Of a stretch of DNA of 64,000 nucleotides, positions 51,067 through 59,034 are shown piece after piece. The DNA comes from Falsiroseomonas bella (GTDB lineage: Bacteria; Pseudomonadota; Alphaproteobacteria; Acetobacterales; Acetobacteraceae). How positions within the stretch are numbered: the first letter of the stretch is position 1; each line of letters starts with the position of its first letter. The position numbers were made by a program, and so were the translations under genes. The notes under the pieces are model-generated. The model saw nothing but the letters and a program-made list of their open reading frames with translations. It was not told the DNA's origin and did no database searches. The stretch spans positions 1 to 64,000 of the forward strand of contig NZ_QGNA01000008.1 in assembly GCF_003173615.1 (NCBI RefSeq). Reading direction: 5' to 3'.

Positions 51067-51660
51067 ATGCGCCCTGCACCCCCCGCCTTCCCCCTCCGCC
51101 GCTCCGCCCCGCGCCCGTGGCGCCCGCTGACCGACATCGAATGGGCGGCGCTGTCCGCCATCCTGCACCGCTCCACCCGCGGCCGGCCGCCGACCCTCGC
51201 GCGCTACACCTGGGACGCCATCTTCTGGGTCGCGTGCTCCACCAAGCCGTGGCGGGCACTTCCAGAAAATCTGGGAAAGGCCGATTCCGCCCATCGCGCA
51301 CTGCGCCGCGCGGCACTCGGAAAAAACCTGCACCGGATGCTGCTGCGCGTCTCCGACCATCCGGAGTTCGCCCGGAACAATCCCCTGCGCGCGATCGAGT
51401 GGTTCATCGTCCGCGCCTATCGCCGCGCGTTTCGGATCACCCGCATCGCCATCCCCTTCGCCCGCCGCCTCGGCCTGGCCTGCGCCCTGCCGGCCGAGGT
51501 GAACTGGCTGCCGGATGCGAATTTGTCCGAAACGGTGAAGGGGATCGCGGCGCGGGCGCGCGCAATTTCGGGCGGGCTGTCGGTCGGGGTGATGCGGGGG
51601 TTGCTGGAACTGGCGGAATGGGCGGCGGGGCAGCCTTGGCGGTGGAGGACGACGGGGTGA
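51067..51660 (+). CDS. stand-alone transposase-type N-terminal domain protein (DUF4096-like)
   Basis: The 197-residue protein contains PLTDIEWAALSAILHRSTRG then RYTWDAIFWVACSTKPWRAL, matching the DUF4096 domain that opens IS5-family transposases (LTdeeWall then lWvLrTGaPWRdLP). No DDE catalytic domain follows; instead about 100 other residues end the protein, with a helical RAYRRAFRITRIAIPFARRL. No terminal inverted repeats or target duplications were noticed. It may be a domesticated fragment acting as a regulator, or a decayed element. The gene starts at ATG 51067 with GAGGGG directly upstream; an ATG at 51058 is out of frame. Confidence 0.65.
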   Translation: MRPAPPAFPLRRSAPRPWRPLTDIEWAALSAILHRSTRGRPPTLARYTWDAIFWVACSTKPWRALPENLGKADSAHRALRRAALGKNLHRMLLRVSDHPEFARNNPLRAIEWFIVRAYRRAFRITRIAIPFARRLGLACALPAEVNWLPDANLSETVKGIAARARAISGGLSVGVMRGLLELAEWAAGQPWRWRTTG

Positions 51661-51709
51661 GGGGGCGGCGAGGGGTCAGGCGAACGCGTTGATGTGCCGG
51701 CGGTCGGTC

Positions 51710-51833
51710 GCGCCCCCACCCCGACCCTCCCCCGCACTGCGGGGGAGGGAGATCAGCGGCTGGCGCCAGCTCACCCTCCCCTGCAAAGCGGGGGAGGGAG
51801 GGGCCCGGCCGAAGGCTGGGAGGGTGGGGGCGC
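51710..51833. repeat. palindromic repeat pair, locus 2
   Basis: An inverted pair of the same element as at 35.7 kb, with outer ends GCGCCCCCACCC and GGGTGGGGGCGC. The first copy has the perfect core CTCCCCCGC-ACT-GCGGGGGAG; the second is degenerate (CCTCCCCTGC, AAA, GCGGGGGAGG). It fills most of the 207-base gap between the DUF4096 gene and the convergent aminopeptidase gene, and may double as a transcription stop. Confidence 0.85.
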
Positions 51834-51867
51834 GACTGGCAGCGCAAGATGCGAACGGACCGCGCGC

Positions 51868-53643
51868 CTACAGCTTCGCGCAGGCCTGCTCCAGCCACGC
51901 CCGCGTCGCCGCATCCACCAGCGGGCCAATGTCGGAAAACACGCGCGCATGATACGCATCCACCTGCGCGCGCTCGGCCGGCGTCAGCATTTCTTGCACG
52001 ATCAGCGCGCGTTCGTAGGGCGCCAGCGTCAGCACCTCGAACTGCAGGAACGGCTTGCGGCCACCCGGCATCGCCGGCGCAGGCCGCACAAGCAACAGAT
52101 TCTCGATGCGGATGCCGTAGGCGCCGGGTTCGTAGAATCCCGGCTCGTCCGAAAGAATCATGCCGGGCTTCAGCGGCACCGGCTTCGCCGCGCGGCTGAT
52201 GCCCGCGGGGCCTTCGTGCACGCTCAGAAAACTGCCGATGCCGTGGCCGGTGCCGTGGTCGTAGTCGAGCCCCGCCTCCCACAGCGGCCGCCGTGCGATG
52301 GCGTCGAGATGCGGGCCGGCGACGCCCTCCGGGAAGCGGGTCGCGGCCAGCGCCAGGTGGCCCTGCAGCACGCGGGTGTAGCGTTCGCAAAGCGCGGCCG
52401 GCGGCGCGCCCGGACCGGTCCACAGCGTGCGGGTGACATCGGTGGTCCCGTCCCGGTACTGCGCCCCCGAATCGATCAAAAAAGCTTCGTTGGGGCGGAT
52501 GGGGCGGTCGGTGGCGTCGGTCGCGCGGTAATGCACGATGGCGCCGTGCTCGCCGGCGCCGGCGATGGCGGGAAAGCTTTCGGCGACGAACAGCGCGCCC
52601 TCCGCCCGCAGCGCCAGCAGCTTTTGCGCGGCGCGCATTTCCGTCAGGCCGTCACGCGGCACGCCGGCGAACCACGCCAGGAAGCGCGCCAGCGCCACCG
52701 CGTCGCGGTGATGCGCCGCGCGGGCGCCGTCCTGCTCCCGAAGATTCTTGCAGGCGCGCGGCAGGCGGCAGGGGTCCTCGCCGGCCACCACATCGGCGCC
52801 GGCCGCGCGCAGGCGGCGGGCGATCCAGGCGGGGGTCACGTCAGGGTCCACCCGCAGCTTGCGGCCCGTGAGCGCATCCAGCGCCGCGCCGAGCTCACCC
52901 GGCGGGCGCAGCGACACGGCGTTGCCGAGATGCGCCCGCAGCGCCGCATCGGCCCGCGCGGGGTCGAGGAACAGCGTCACCGTCCCGTCCGCGCGCAGCA
53001 GCGCCTGCGCGAGCGCGAGCGGCGTATAGGCCAGGTCGGCGCCGCGGATGTTCAGCAGCCAGGCGACGGAATGCGGATCGGCCAACACGGCGGCATCCTC
53101 GCCGGCCTCGCGCAGCACCTTCGCCGCCGCATCGCGCTTCGCGGCGGCGTCGAGGCCGGCGAATTCCAGCGGATGCGGCACGGCCGGCGCCTCGGGCGGG
53201 GCGGGGCGGTCGCGCCAGACGGCGTCGATCGGGTTGCCGTCCAGCGGCACCAACGTGGCGCCGGCGTCCGAGAACTTGGCGAGGGCGGCCTCGGTGTGCA
53301 GCCAGGGGTCGTAGCCGATGCGCTTTCCCGTCGCCTCGGCGCGCAGGATCTCGGCGGGCGGCTGCTCCGTGACGTGGCGCAGGGTCCAGAGGGCGGGGTC
53401 GGTCTCGCGCTCGGCCTGGGTGGTGTAGCGGCCATCGACGAAGAGGAAGGCGCGGTCGGGCAGCACCAGCGCCAGGCCGGCACTGCCGGTGAAGCCCGTC
53501 AGCCAGGCCAGCCGCTCGGCCGAGGGCGGGACATATTCGCCGAGGAAGGCGTCGCCGCGCGGCACCAGCAGGCCCTGCACGCCGAGGCTGGACAGCTCGG
53601 CCCGCAGCGCGTCGAGACGGGCAGGGTGCGGGTCGGTGGTCAC
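51868..53643 (-). CDS. Xaa-Pro aminopeptidase (M24 family, long form)
   Basis: The 591-residue protein starts with GTG 53643. It is long enough for the three-domain eukaryote-like aminopeptidase P layout: two creatinase-like N-terminal domains and a C-terminal M24 catalytic domain. Metal ligands are visible in DSGAQYRDGTTDVTRTLW (two Asp, near residue 395-412), GHGIGS (His), DEPGFYE (Glu) and FEVLTLAP (Glu). It removes an N-terminal residue next to proline from peptides, using a pair of metal ions, in the cytoplasm. It is a single gene and the 177-base gap after its start holds its promoter and that of the next gene. Confidence 0.9.
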   Translation of the reverse strand: MTTDPHPARLDALRAELSSLGVQGLLVPRGDAFLGEYVPPSAERLAWLTGFTGSAGLALVLPDRAFLFVDGRYTTQAERETDPALWTLRHVTEQPPAEILRAEATGKRIGYDPWLHTEAALAKFSDAGATLVPLDGNPIDAVWRDRPAPPEAPAVPHPLEFAGLDAAAKRDAAAKVLREAGEDAAVLADPHSVAWLLNIRGADLAYTPLALAQALLRADGTVTLFLDPARADAALRAHLGNAVSLRPPGELGAALDALTGRKLRVDPDVTPAWIARRLRAAGADVVAGEDPCRLPRACKNLREQDGARAAHHRDAVALARFLAWFAGVPRDGLTEMRAAQKLLALRAEGALFVAESFPAIAGAGEHGAIVHYRATDATDRPIRPNEAFLIDSGAQYRDGTTDVTRTLWTGPGAPPAALCERYTRVLQGHLALAATRFPEGVAGPHLDAIARRPLWEAGLDYDHGTGHGIGSFLSVHEGPAGISRAAKPVPLKPGMILSDEPGFYEPGAYGIRIENLLLVRPAPAMPGGRKPFLQFEVLTLAPYERALIVQEMLTPAERAQVDAYHARVFSDIGPLVDAATRAWLEQACAKL

Positions 53644-53820
53644 GAAGCCTTAACTCCTGAACATGCTTCCACAGGAACTCATGCGCTCAGCGCATGTCTC
53701 GGGCGTTGTTGCAGCGCACCAAAAAGCGCCGACCCCTCCCTATCTTCGGCTCACGCAGCGCGACCGGAGAGAGGCCATCGGGGCCGGCCCGGACAGCGCC
53801 GCGACAGAGCCGGAAGCATC

Positions 53821-54189
53821 ATGAACCCCCGCCAGACCCAGGAACAGATCGGGCTGTTCCCCGTCGCCGCCGCACCCTCCGCCGCCGAGGTGGACGCGCT
53901 CCGCGCCCAGGCCGCCGCCGCGCGCGACGCCGCCCTCGCCGGCAGCGTTCGCCGGGCCTTCAGCGGCATCGGCCGTTTCCTCGCCGCCGTCGGCACCACG
54001 CTGCTGGAATTCCCCGAGCGCCGCGCGACCTTCGAACGCCTGCGCTCCCTCTCCGACCGGGAGCTGGCCGATATCGGCCTGAGCCGCAGCGACCTCGCCC
54101 GCGTCTTCGACCCGGACTTCCGCGTGCCGGCCGCCCCGGCCAACGCGAATGTCCGCCCGCTGCCAAGCGGGCGTCCCCGCGTGGCGTAA
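53821..54189 (+). CDS. DUF1127-domain protein
   Basis: The 122-residue protein has the DUF1127 core (FERLRSLSDRELADIGLSRS, about residues 77-96, then DLARVF). Short DUF1127 proteins of alphaproteobacteria interact with RNA or take part in phosphate and carbon metabolism; the long N-terminal region here (about 70 residues, with helical AEVDALRAQAAAARDAALAG) is atypical. A GGAAG sequence lies before ATG 53821. Two hairpins follow. It is a single gene. Confidence 0.85.
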   Translation: MNPRQTQEQIGLFPVAAAPSAAEVDALRAQAAAARDAALAGSVRRAFSGIGRFLAAVGTTLLEFPERRATFERLRSLSDRELADIGLSRSDLARVFDPDFRVPAAPANANVRPLPSGRPRVA

Positions 54190-54201
54190 CCTTTACTCTG
54201 C

Positions 54202-54216
54202 GGGGGCTGAGCCCCC
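54202..54216 (+). terminator. short hairpin after the DUF1127 gene
   Basis: GGGGGC (54202-54207) pairs with GCCCCC (54211-54216) round TGA. A wider inverted repeat TCTGCGGG/CCCGCAGA encloses it. Possibly an RNA-processing or termination stem; weak compared with the next hairpin. Confidence 0.4.
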
Positions 54217-54240
54217 CTTCATAAGGCTCCCGCAGACGCA

Positions 54241-54282
54241 CGGGGCCGGCGCCCTCCCCCCGGGTGCCGGCCCCGTTCTTTT
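54241..54282 (+). terminator. rho-independent terminator
   Basis: CGGGGCCGGC (54241-54250) pairs with GCCGGCCCCG (54266-54275) and is followed by TTCTTTT, a clear terminator at the end of the DUF1127 transcript and 48 bases before the SDR ATG. Confidence 0.8.
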
Positions 54283-54329
54283 CGTGCCGGCCAGCGCCGC
54301 TATCCTGTCCGGGTTTGCAGGGGGAAATC

Positions 54330-55115
54330 ATGCAGATCCGTCTCGATGGCCACACCGCGCTGATCACCGGCGCCTCCAAGGGCCTCGGCCGCGCCATGGC
54401 CGAAAGCTTCGCCGAGGCCGGCGCCGCCGTGGCCATCGTCGCCCGCCGCCCCGCCGAGCTCGAAGCGGCCAAGGCCGGCATCGCCGCCCGCTTCCAGGGC
54501 GCGCGCATCGCCGCCATCGCGGCCGATGTCTCGACCGCGGAGGGCTGCGCCAAGGCCGTTGCGGAAGCGACCGCGGCGCTCGGGCCGGTGGACATCCTCG
54601 TGAACAACGCCGGCACCAGCCAGCGCGGCCCCTTTCCGGAGGTGGACGACGCGCTGTGGCAGGCCGATCTCGACCTCAAGCTCTTCGCCGCCATCCGCCT
54701 GTCCCGCGCAGTGTGGGGTGGCATGGCGGAACGGAAATGGGGGCGCATCATCAACGTGCTCGCGATCGCGGCGAAGGCGCCCGCGGCGGAGAGCGCGCCC
54801 ACCGCCGTCTCCCGCGCCGCCGGCATGGCGCTGACGAAGATCCTTGCGAACGAGGGTGCGAAGCACGGCATCCTGGTGAACGCGATGCTCGTCGGCCTCT
54901 TCGATTCCGAGCAGCACCAGAAGCGCCATGCGGGCATGAAGTCGGAGCAGAGCTACGAGGAATGGCTCGCCAAGGCCGGCGCGGGGCTGCCGCTCGGGCG
55001 CTACGGGCGGCCGGAGGAGTTTTCCGCGCTTGCGACGTTCCTCGTGTCGGACGCCGCCAGCTACATCACGGGCACGGCGATCAACGTGGATGGCGGGCGC
55101 AGCCCCGTGGTTTGA
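54330..55115 (+). CDS. SDR-family protein lacking the catalytic Tyr and Lys
   Basis: The 261-residue protein has a normal NAD(P)-binding motif (ITGASKGLGRAMAESF, residues 13-28) and NNAG (about 90-93), with Arg-Arg in VARRP suggesting NADP. However, where SDRs carry Ser, and Tyr-x-x-x-Lys, this protein reads NVLAIAAKAPAAESAPTAVSRA: Tyr is Thr and Lys is Arg, and the Ser position is also changed. A C-terminal ASYITGTAINVDGG is intact. Start ATG 54330 has GGGGGAA seven bases upstream. It may be a non-canonical reductase, a binding protein or an isomerase. Confidence 0.85.
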   Translation: MQIRLDGHTALITGASKGLGRAMAESFAEAGAAVAIVARRPAELEAAKAGIAARFQGARIAAIAADVSTAEGCAKAVAEATAALGPVDILVNNAGTSQRGPFPEVDDALWQADLDLKLFAAIRLSRAVWGGMAERKWGRIINVLAIAAKAPAAESAPTAVSRAAGMALTKILANEGAKHGILVNAMLVGLFDSEQHQKRHAGMKSEQSYEEWLAKAGAGLPLGRYGRPEEFSALATFLVSDAASYITGTAINVDGGRSPVV

Positions 55116-55260
55116 CGCGATAATGGGCAGTCCGCCCTCTTGGTGAGCGAAGATGGCGTAGAGGGCGCCTGATCTGCTCGAAAAGGCGGCGAGAGGCTGG
55201 TTGCGAGCCCGGACGGAGCCGGCCATCTGGCGGGTCACACGTCCGGGAGATCTCCGCGCC

Positions 55261-56628
55261 ATGGCCCGTCGCTTCGCCAATCCGTTCGACGCCGATGCGT
55301 CGCTGTGCGGCTGCGGGCGCACGCACGTGCCCGGCCTCGCCTGCGAAGACCTGCCGAACGCCCCCGCGCAGGACGGCACGCATGAGTACGGCGAGATCGC
55401 CGAGCAGGCGGTGCTGCGCGCGCTGTATCCGGACGACGCCACGCGGCGCGGCATGCTGCGCGCGGTCGGCGCCGGCACGCTCTTCGCGGCGATCAACGCC
55501 TTCTTCCCCCTCGGCGCCGCGCGCGAGGCGCTGGCCCAGGCGCCCGGCACGATCGAGAAGCGGGACCTGAAGATCGGCTTCATCCCCATCACCTGCGCCA
55601 CGCCGATCATCATGGCGCATCCGATGGGCTTCTATCAGCGCCACGGGCTGAACGTGGAGGTGATCCGCACCGCCGGCTGGGCCGTGATCCGCGACCGCGC
55701 CATCGCGCGCGAATACGACGCGGCGCACATGCTGAGCCCGATGCCGCTGGCGATGAGCCTCGGCGCCGGCGTGGCGCAGCCCATCCCCTTCGCGGTCGCC
55801 GCGATCGAGAACACGAACGGCCAGGCGATCACGCTGGCGAACAAGCACCGCGAGAAGCGCAACCCGCGCGACTGGAAGGGCTTCCGCTTCGCCGTGCCCT
55901 TCGACTACTCGATGCACAACTACCTGCTCCGCCACTACCTGGCGGAGCACGGCATCGACCCGGACCGCGACGTGCAGATCCGCTCCGTGCCGCCGCCGGA
56001 GATGGTCGCCAACCTGCGCGCCGACAACATCGACGGCTATCTCGGCCCCGATCCCTTCAACCAGCGCGCCGTGTTCGACGGCGTCGGCTTCATCCACATC
56101 CTGACCAAGGAGCTGTGGGACGGGCATCCGTGCTGCGCCTTCGCCGTGCCGCGCAGCATGATCACGGACACGCCGAACACCTTCCACGCTCTGCTGCGCG
56201 CCATCGTGGAGGCGACGGGCTATTCGCAGAATGCCGCCAACCGGCGCGAGGTGGCGGCGGCGATCTCCGGCCAGAACTACCTGAACCAGCCGCAGACCGT
56301 GGTGGAGCAGGTGCTGACCGGCACCTTCGCCGATGGCCTCGGCCGCGTGCAGCGCGTGCCCGACCGCATCGGCTTCGATCCCTTCCCCTGGCACTCCATG
56401 GCGATGTGGATCATGACGCAGATGCGCCGCTGGGGTCAGCTGAACCGCGACGTGGACTACCGGCAGGTGGCGGAGCAGGTGTTCCTCGCCACCGACGCCG
56501 CGAACGCGATGCGCGCGCTGGGCCAGGCGGTGCCGGCGACGACGGTGCAGTCCTTCACGCTGATGGGCCGCACCTTCGACCCCGCGAACCCGGCGCCCTG
56601 GACCGAGCGCGGCATCCGGACGTCCTGA
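55261..56628 (+). CDS. ABC transporter substrate-binding protein, NrtA/CmpA type, cyanate-operon receptor
   Basis: The 455-residue receptor is of the NrtA/CmpA (nitrate/bicarbonate/cyanate) class. The N-terminus carries a Cys-rich segment (LCGCGRTHVPGLACED) of about 70 residues before a Tat-like signal TRRGMLRAVGAGTLFAAI; the mature part starts near KRDLKIGFIPITCATPIIMA. This arrangement, with an extension before the signal, is known in this proteobacterial family. Other landmarks are HMLSPMPLAMSLG and VRADNIDGYLGPDPFNQ-like LRADNIDGYLGPDPFN. It is followed by a permease, an ATPase and a cyanase, all on one strand. The cyanase makes cyanate the likely ligand; nitrate is possible. Confidence 0.88.
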   Translation: MARRFANPFDADASLCGCGRTHVPGLACEDLPNAPAQDGTHEYGEIAEQAVLRALYPDDATRRGMLRAVGAGTLFAAINAFFPLGAAREALAQAPGTIEKRDLKIGFIPITCATPIIMAHPMGFYQRHGLNVEVIRTAGWAVIRDRAIAREYDAAHMLSPMPLAMSLGAGVAQPIPFAVAAIENTNGQAITLANKHREKRNPRDWKGFRFAVPFDYSMHNYLLRHYLAEHGIDPDRDVQIRSVPPPEMVANLRADNIDGYLGPDPFNQRAVFDGVGFIHILTKELWDGHPCCAFAVPRSMITDTPNTFHALLRAIVEATGYSQNAANRREVAAAISGQNYLNQPQTVVEQVLTGTFADGLGRVQRVPDRIGFDPFPWHSMAMWIMTQMRRWGQLNRDVDYRQVAEQVFLATDAANAMRALGQAVPATTVQSFTLMGRTFDPANPAPWTERGIRTS

Positions 56629-56635
56629 GCCGGCC

Positions 56636-57487
56636 ATGTCTTCCCGTGTGACGAATGCGCGGGCGGCGCTGCTGTCGCTTGCGCTGCTCGCCGCCTTCCT
56701 CGGCGCCTGGGAGTTCTCCGCGCGATCCGGCGGCAGCGGCGGGGGCGCGGCGCTCGATCCCGAATACGCCGCGCTGCTCGGCGCGGCGGCGGCGCAGGGC
56801 GGGCAGACGGGCTTCCCGATGCCGTCCGAGATCGCGGCCAGGCTCTGGGAACTGGTGCGCGACCCCTTCTACATCGCCGGGCCGAACGACCAGGGCATCG
56901 GCATCCAGCTGGCCTATTCGCTGGCCCGCGTCGCGGCGGGTTTTCTTCTGGCTGCCGCGGTCGCCATTCCGCTGGGATTTCTCATCGGCATGTCGCCGCT
57001 GCTGAGTGCCGCGCTCAATCCCTTCATCCAGGTGCTGCGGCCGGTCTCGCCGCTCGCCTGGATGCCGCTCGCGCTCTACACGATCAAGGACAGCTCGATC
57101 TCCTCCATCTTCGTCATCTTCATCTGCTCGGTCTGGCCGATGCTGCTCAACACCGCCTTCGGCGTGTCGAGCACGCGGAAGGAATGGCTGAACGTGGCGC
57201 GCACGCTGGAGGCGGGCAGGCTGAAGACGGCGTGGAAGGTCATCCTGCCGGCCGCCGCGCCGACCATCCTGACGGGGATGCGCATCTCCATCGGCATCGC
57301 CTGGCTGGTGATCGTGGCGGCGGAGATGCTCGTTGGCGGCACGGGCATCGGCTACTGGGTGTGGAACCAGTGGAACAACCTCTCGCTCGCCGACATCGTG
57401 ATCGCGATCCTGCTGATCGGCATCGTCGGCCTGCTGCTGGACCGGCTGCTCGGCGTGCTCGCCCGCGCCGTGGCCTGGGCGGAGTGA
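56636..57487 (+). CDS. ABC transporter permease, NrtB/CmpB type
   Basis: The 283-residue permease has five to six hydrophobic segments and the BPD_transp_1 signature region NVARTLEAGRLKTAWKVILP then AAAPTILTGMRISIGIAW. The Asp/Ile-rich YTIKDSSISSIFVIFICSVW region matches NrtB-type permeases. It starts seven bases after the receptor stop and ends four bases before the ATPase start, so the operon is compact. The homodimer forms the inner-membrane channel for cyanate or a similar small anion. Confidence 0.92.
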   Translation: MSSRVTNARAALLSLALLAAFLGAWEFSARSGGSGGGAALDPEYAALLGAAAAQGGQTGFPMPSEIAARLWELVRDPFYIAGPNDQGIGIQLAYSLARVAAGFLLAAAVAIPLGFLIGMSPLLSAALNPFIQVLRPVSPLAWMPLALYTIKDSSISSIFVIFICSVWPMLLNTAFGVSSTRKEWLNVARTLEAGRLKTAWKVILPAAAPTILTGMRISIGIAWLVIVAAEMLVGGTGIGYWVWNQWNNLSLADIVIAILLIGIVGLLLDRLLGVLARAVAWAE

Positions 57488-57491
57488 CGCG

Positions 57492-58361
57492 ATGAGCAAC
57501 GCCTATGTTTCCGTCGAGGGCATCGCGCGGCGCTATCCGGGCGCGACCATCTTCGAGGACCTCTGGTTCAGCGTGAACCGCGGCGAGTTCGTCTGCCTGG
57601 TCGGGCATTCGGGCTGCGGCAAGACGACGGTGCTGAACATCCTGGCGGGGCTCGAAGCACCGTCGGACGGCGTGGTGATCGTGGACGGGCAGGAGATCTC
57701 CGGCCCTTCGCTCGACCGCGCCGTAATCTTCCAGGGCCATGCGCTGATGCCGTGGATGACGGCGGAGCAGAACGTCGCCTTCGCGCTGTCCTGCCGTCAC
57801 CCGTCCTGGCCCAAGGCGAAGCTGCGCGAGGCGGCGCAAGCGGCGCTGGAGAAGGTCGGCCTTGGCCATGCGGCCCAGAAGAAGCCGGCGCAGCTCTCGG
57901 GCGGGATGAAGCAGCGCGTGGGCATCGCGCGCGCGCTGGCGATCGCGCCGAAGATGCTGCTGATGGACGAGCCCTTCTCCGCGCTCGACGCGCTGACGCG
58001 CGGCGCGCTGCAGGAGGAGGTGTCCCGCCTGGTGACGGAGGCGGACCAGACCGCCTTCATGATCACGCATGACGTGGACGAGGCGATCCTGCTGGCGGAC
58101 CGCATCCTGCTGATGACCAACGGGCCCGATGCGCGGCTGGCGGAGGTGGTGGTGAACACGCTGCCGCGGCCGCGCGACCGCGCGAACCTGCACCACATGC
58201 CGGGCTATCACGAGCTGCGCGACCATATCCTGGATTTCCTGATCACGCGCAGCCGCACGCTGGCGGGCAAGCAGCCCGCCGGCTGGGACCCGAAGGCCGT
58301 GCCGGAGGTTCGCCCCGCCGCGCCGCAGATCACGCCGCCGCCCCCTCGGGCGGCGGCGTGA
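57492..58361 (+). CDS. ABC transporter ATP-binding protein, NrtD/CmpD type
   Basis: The 289-residue ATPase has Walker A VGHSGCGKTTVLN (about residues 37-49), the ABC signature LSGGMKQRVGIARAL, Walker B MLLMDEPFSALDALT and the switch His in ITHDVDEA. The C-terminal tail (PAGWDPKAVPEVRP) is a family-specific extension. It energises the NrtB-like permease. The stop lies 33 bases before the cyanase start. The neighbouring cyanase suggests cyanate import. Confidence 0.93.
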   Translation: MSNAYVSVEGIARRYPGATIFEDLWFSVNRGEFVCLVGHSGCGKTTVLNILAGLEAPSDGVVIVDGQEISGPSLDRAVIFQGHALMPWMTAEQNVAFALSCRHPSWPKAKLREAAQAALEKVGLGHAAQKKPAQLSGGMKQRVGIARALAIAPKMLLMDEPFSALDALTRGALQEEVSRLVTEADQTAFMITHDVDEAILLADRILLMTNGPDARLAEVVVNTLPRPRDRANLHHMPGYHELRDHILDFLITRSRTLAGKQPAGWDPKAVPEVRPAAPQITPPPPRAAA

Positions 58362-58394
58362 AAACCCCACCACCGACGCAGGGAGATGCACGCC

Positions 58395-58877
58395 ATGACG
58401 CGCGCCCAACTCACGGAAAAGATCCTCGACATCAAGCGCGAGAGGAACTGGACCTGGAAATACATCTGCGGCGAGATCGGCGGCGTGTCCGACACGCTGA
58501 TCGTCGGCGCGCTGCTCGGCCAGATGAAGCTGGTGAAGCCGCTCGCCGCCAAGGCCGCGACGCTGTTCGGCCTGACGGAGGTCGAGGAGCGGATGCTGAA
58601 CGAGGTGCCCTATCGCGGCACGGCGATGCCGCCGACCGACCCGCTGATCTACCGCTTCTACGAGATGGTGATGGTCAACGGCCCGGCCTGGAAGGCGCTG
58701 ATCGAGGAGGAGTTCGGCGACGGCATCATGTCGGCGATCGACTTCGACTTCCACTTCGAGCGCATGGCGCATGAGAAGGGCGACCGGGTGAAGATCGAGA
58801 TGACCGGCAAGTTCCTGCCCTACAAATACTATGGCGCCGAGCAGGGCATCCCGGCCTACGGCTTCAAGGAGGAGTAG
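58395..58877 (+). CDS. cynS: cyanase (cyanate hydratase)
   Basis: The 160-residue enzyme has an N-terminal helix-turn-helix-like domain (MTRAQLTEKILDIKRERNWT) and a catalytic domain with the three active-site residues: R and E in YRFYEMVMVNGPAWKAL (E. coli R96 and E99) and S in GIMSAIDFDF (E. coli S122). I chose ATG 58395, with GGGAGA eight bases upstream; ATG 58386 is embedded in that SD. Cyanase converts cyanate and bicarbonate to ammonia and CO2 in a decameric complex. It follows an NrtABD-like importer. No carbonic anhydrase (cynT) is in the operon. Confidence 0.95.
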   Translation: MTRAQLTEKILDIKRERNWTWKYICGEIGGVSDTLIVGALLGQMKLVKPLAAKAATLFGLTEVEERMLNEVPYRGTAMPPTDPLIYRFYEMVMVNGPAWKALIEEEFGDGIMSAIDFDFHFERMAHEKGDRVKIEMTGKFLPYKYYGAEQGIPAYGFKEE

Positions 58878-58932
58878 TCTCCCGGCGGGCGGGGGGGCGT
58901 GCTAACCGGCCCGGCGAATGGGCAGGATGGTC

Positions 58933-59000
58933 GTGCCCCCACCCGGCCGCTGCGCGGCCACCCTCCCCCGCGATGCGGGAGAGGGTCGGGTTGGGGCGTG
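58933..59000. repeat. palindromic repeat, locus 3
   Basis: One copy of the element: core CTCCCCCGCGATGCGGGAGAG, near-perfect palindrome, in inverted flanks GTGCCCCCACCC and GGGTTGGGGCGTG. The left arm also contains GGCCGC-TGC-GCGGCC. It lies between cynS and nadX and is not in a coding region. Confidence 0.8.
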
Positions 59001-59034
59001 ACCGACCTGCCGGACGCAGCGCAGGACGGATCGC

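Noticed and set aside
50173-51360. Open frame extending upstream of the DUF2442 gene to 561 codons on the minus strand
   Set aside because: This part is the antisense of a PEP-CTERM gene and the DUF4096 gene and has no family sequence.
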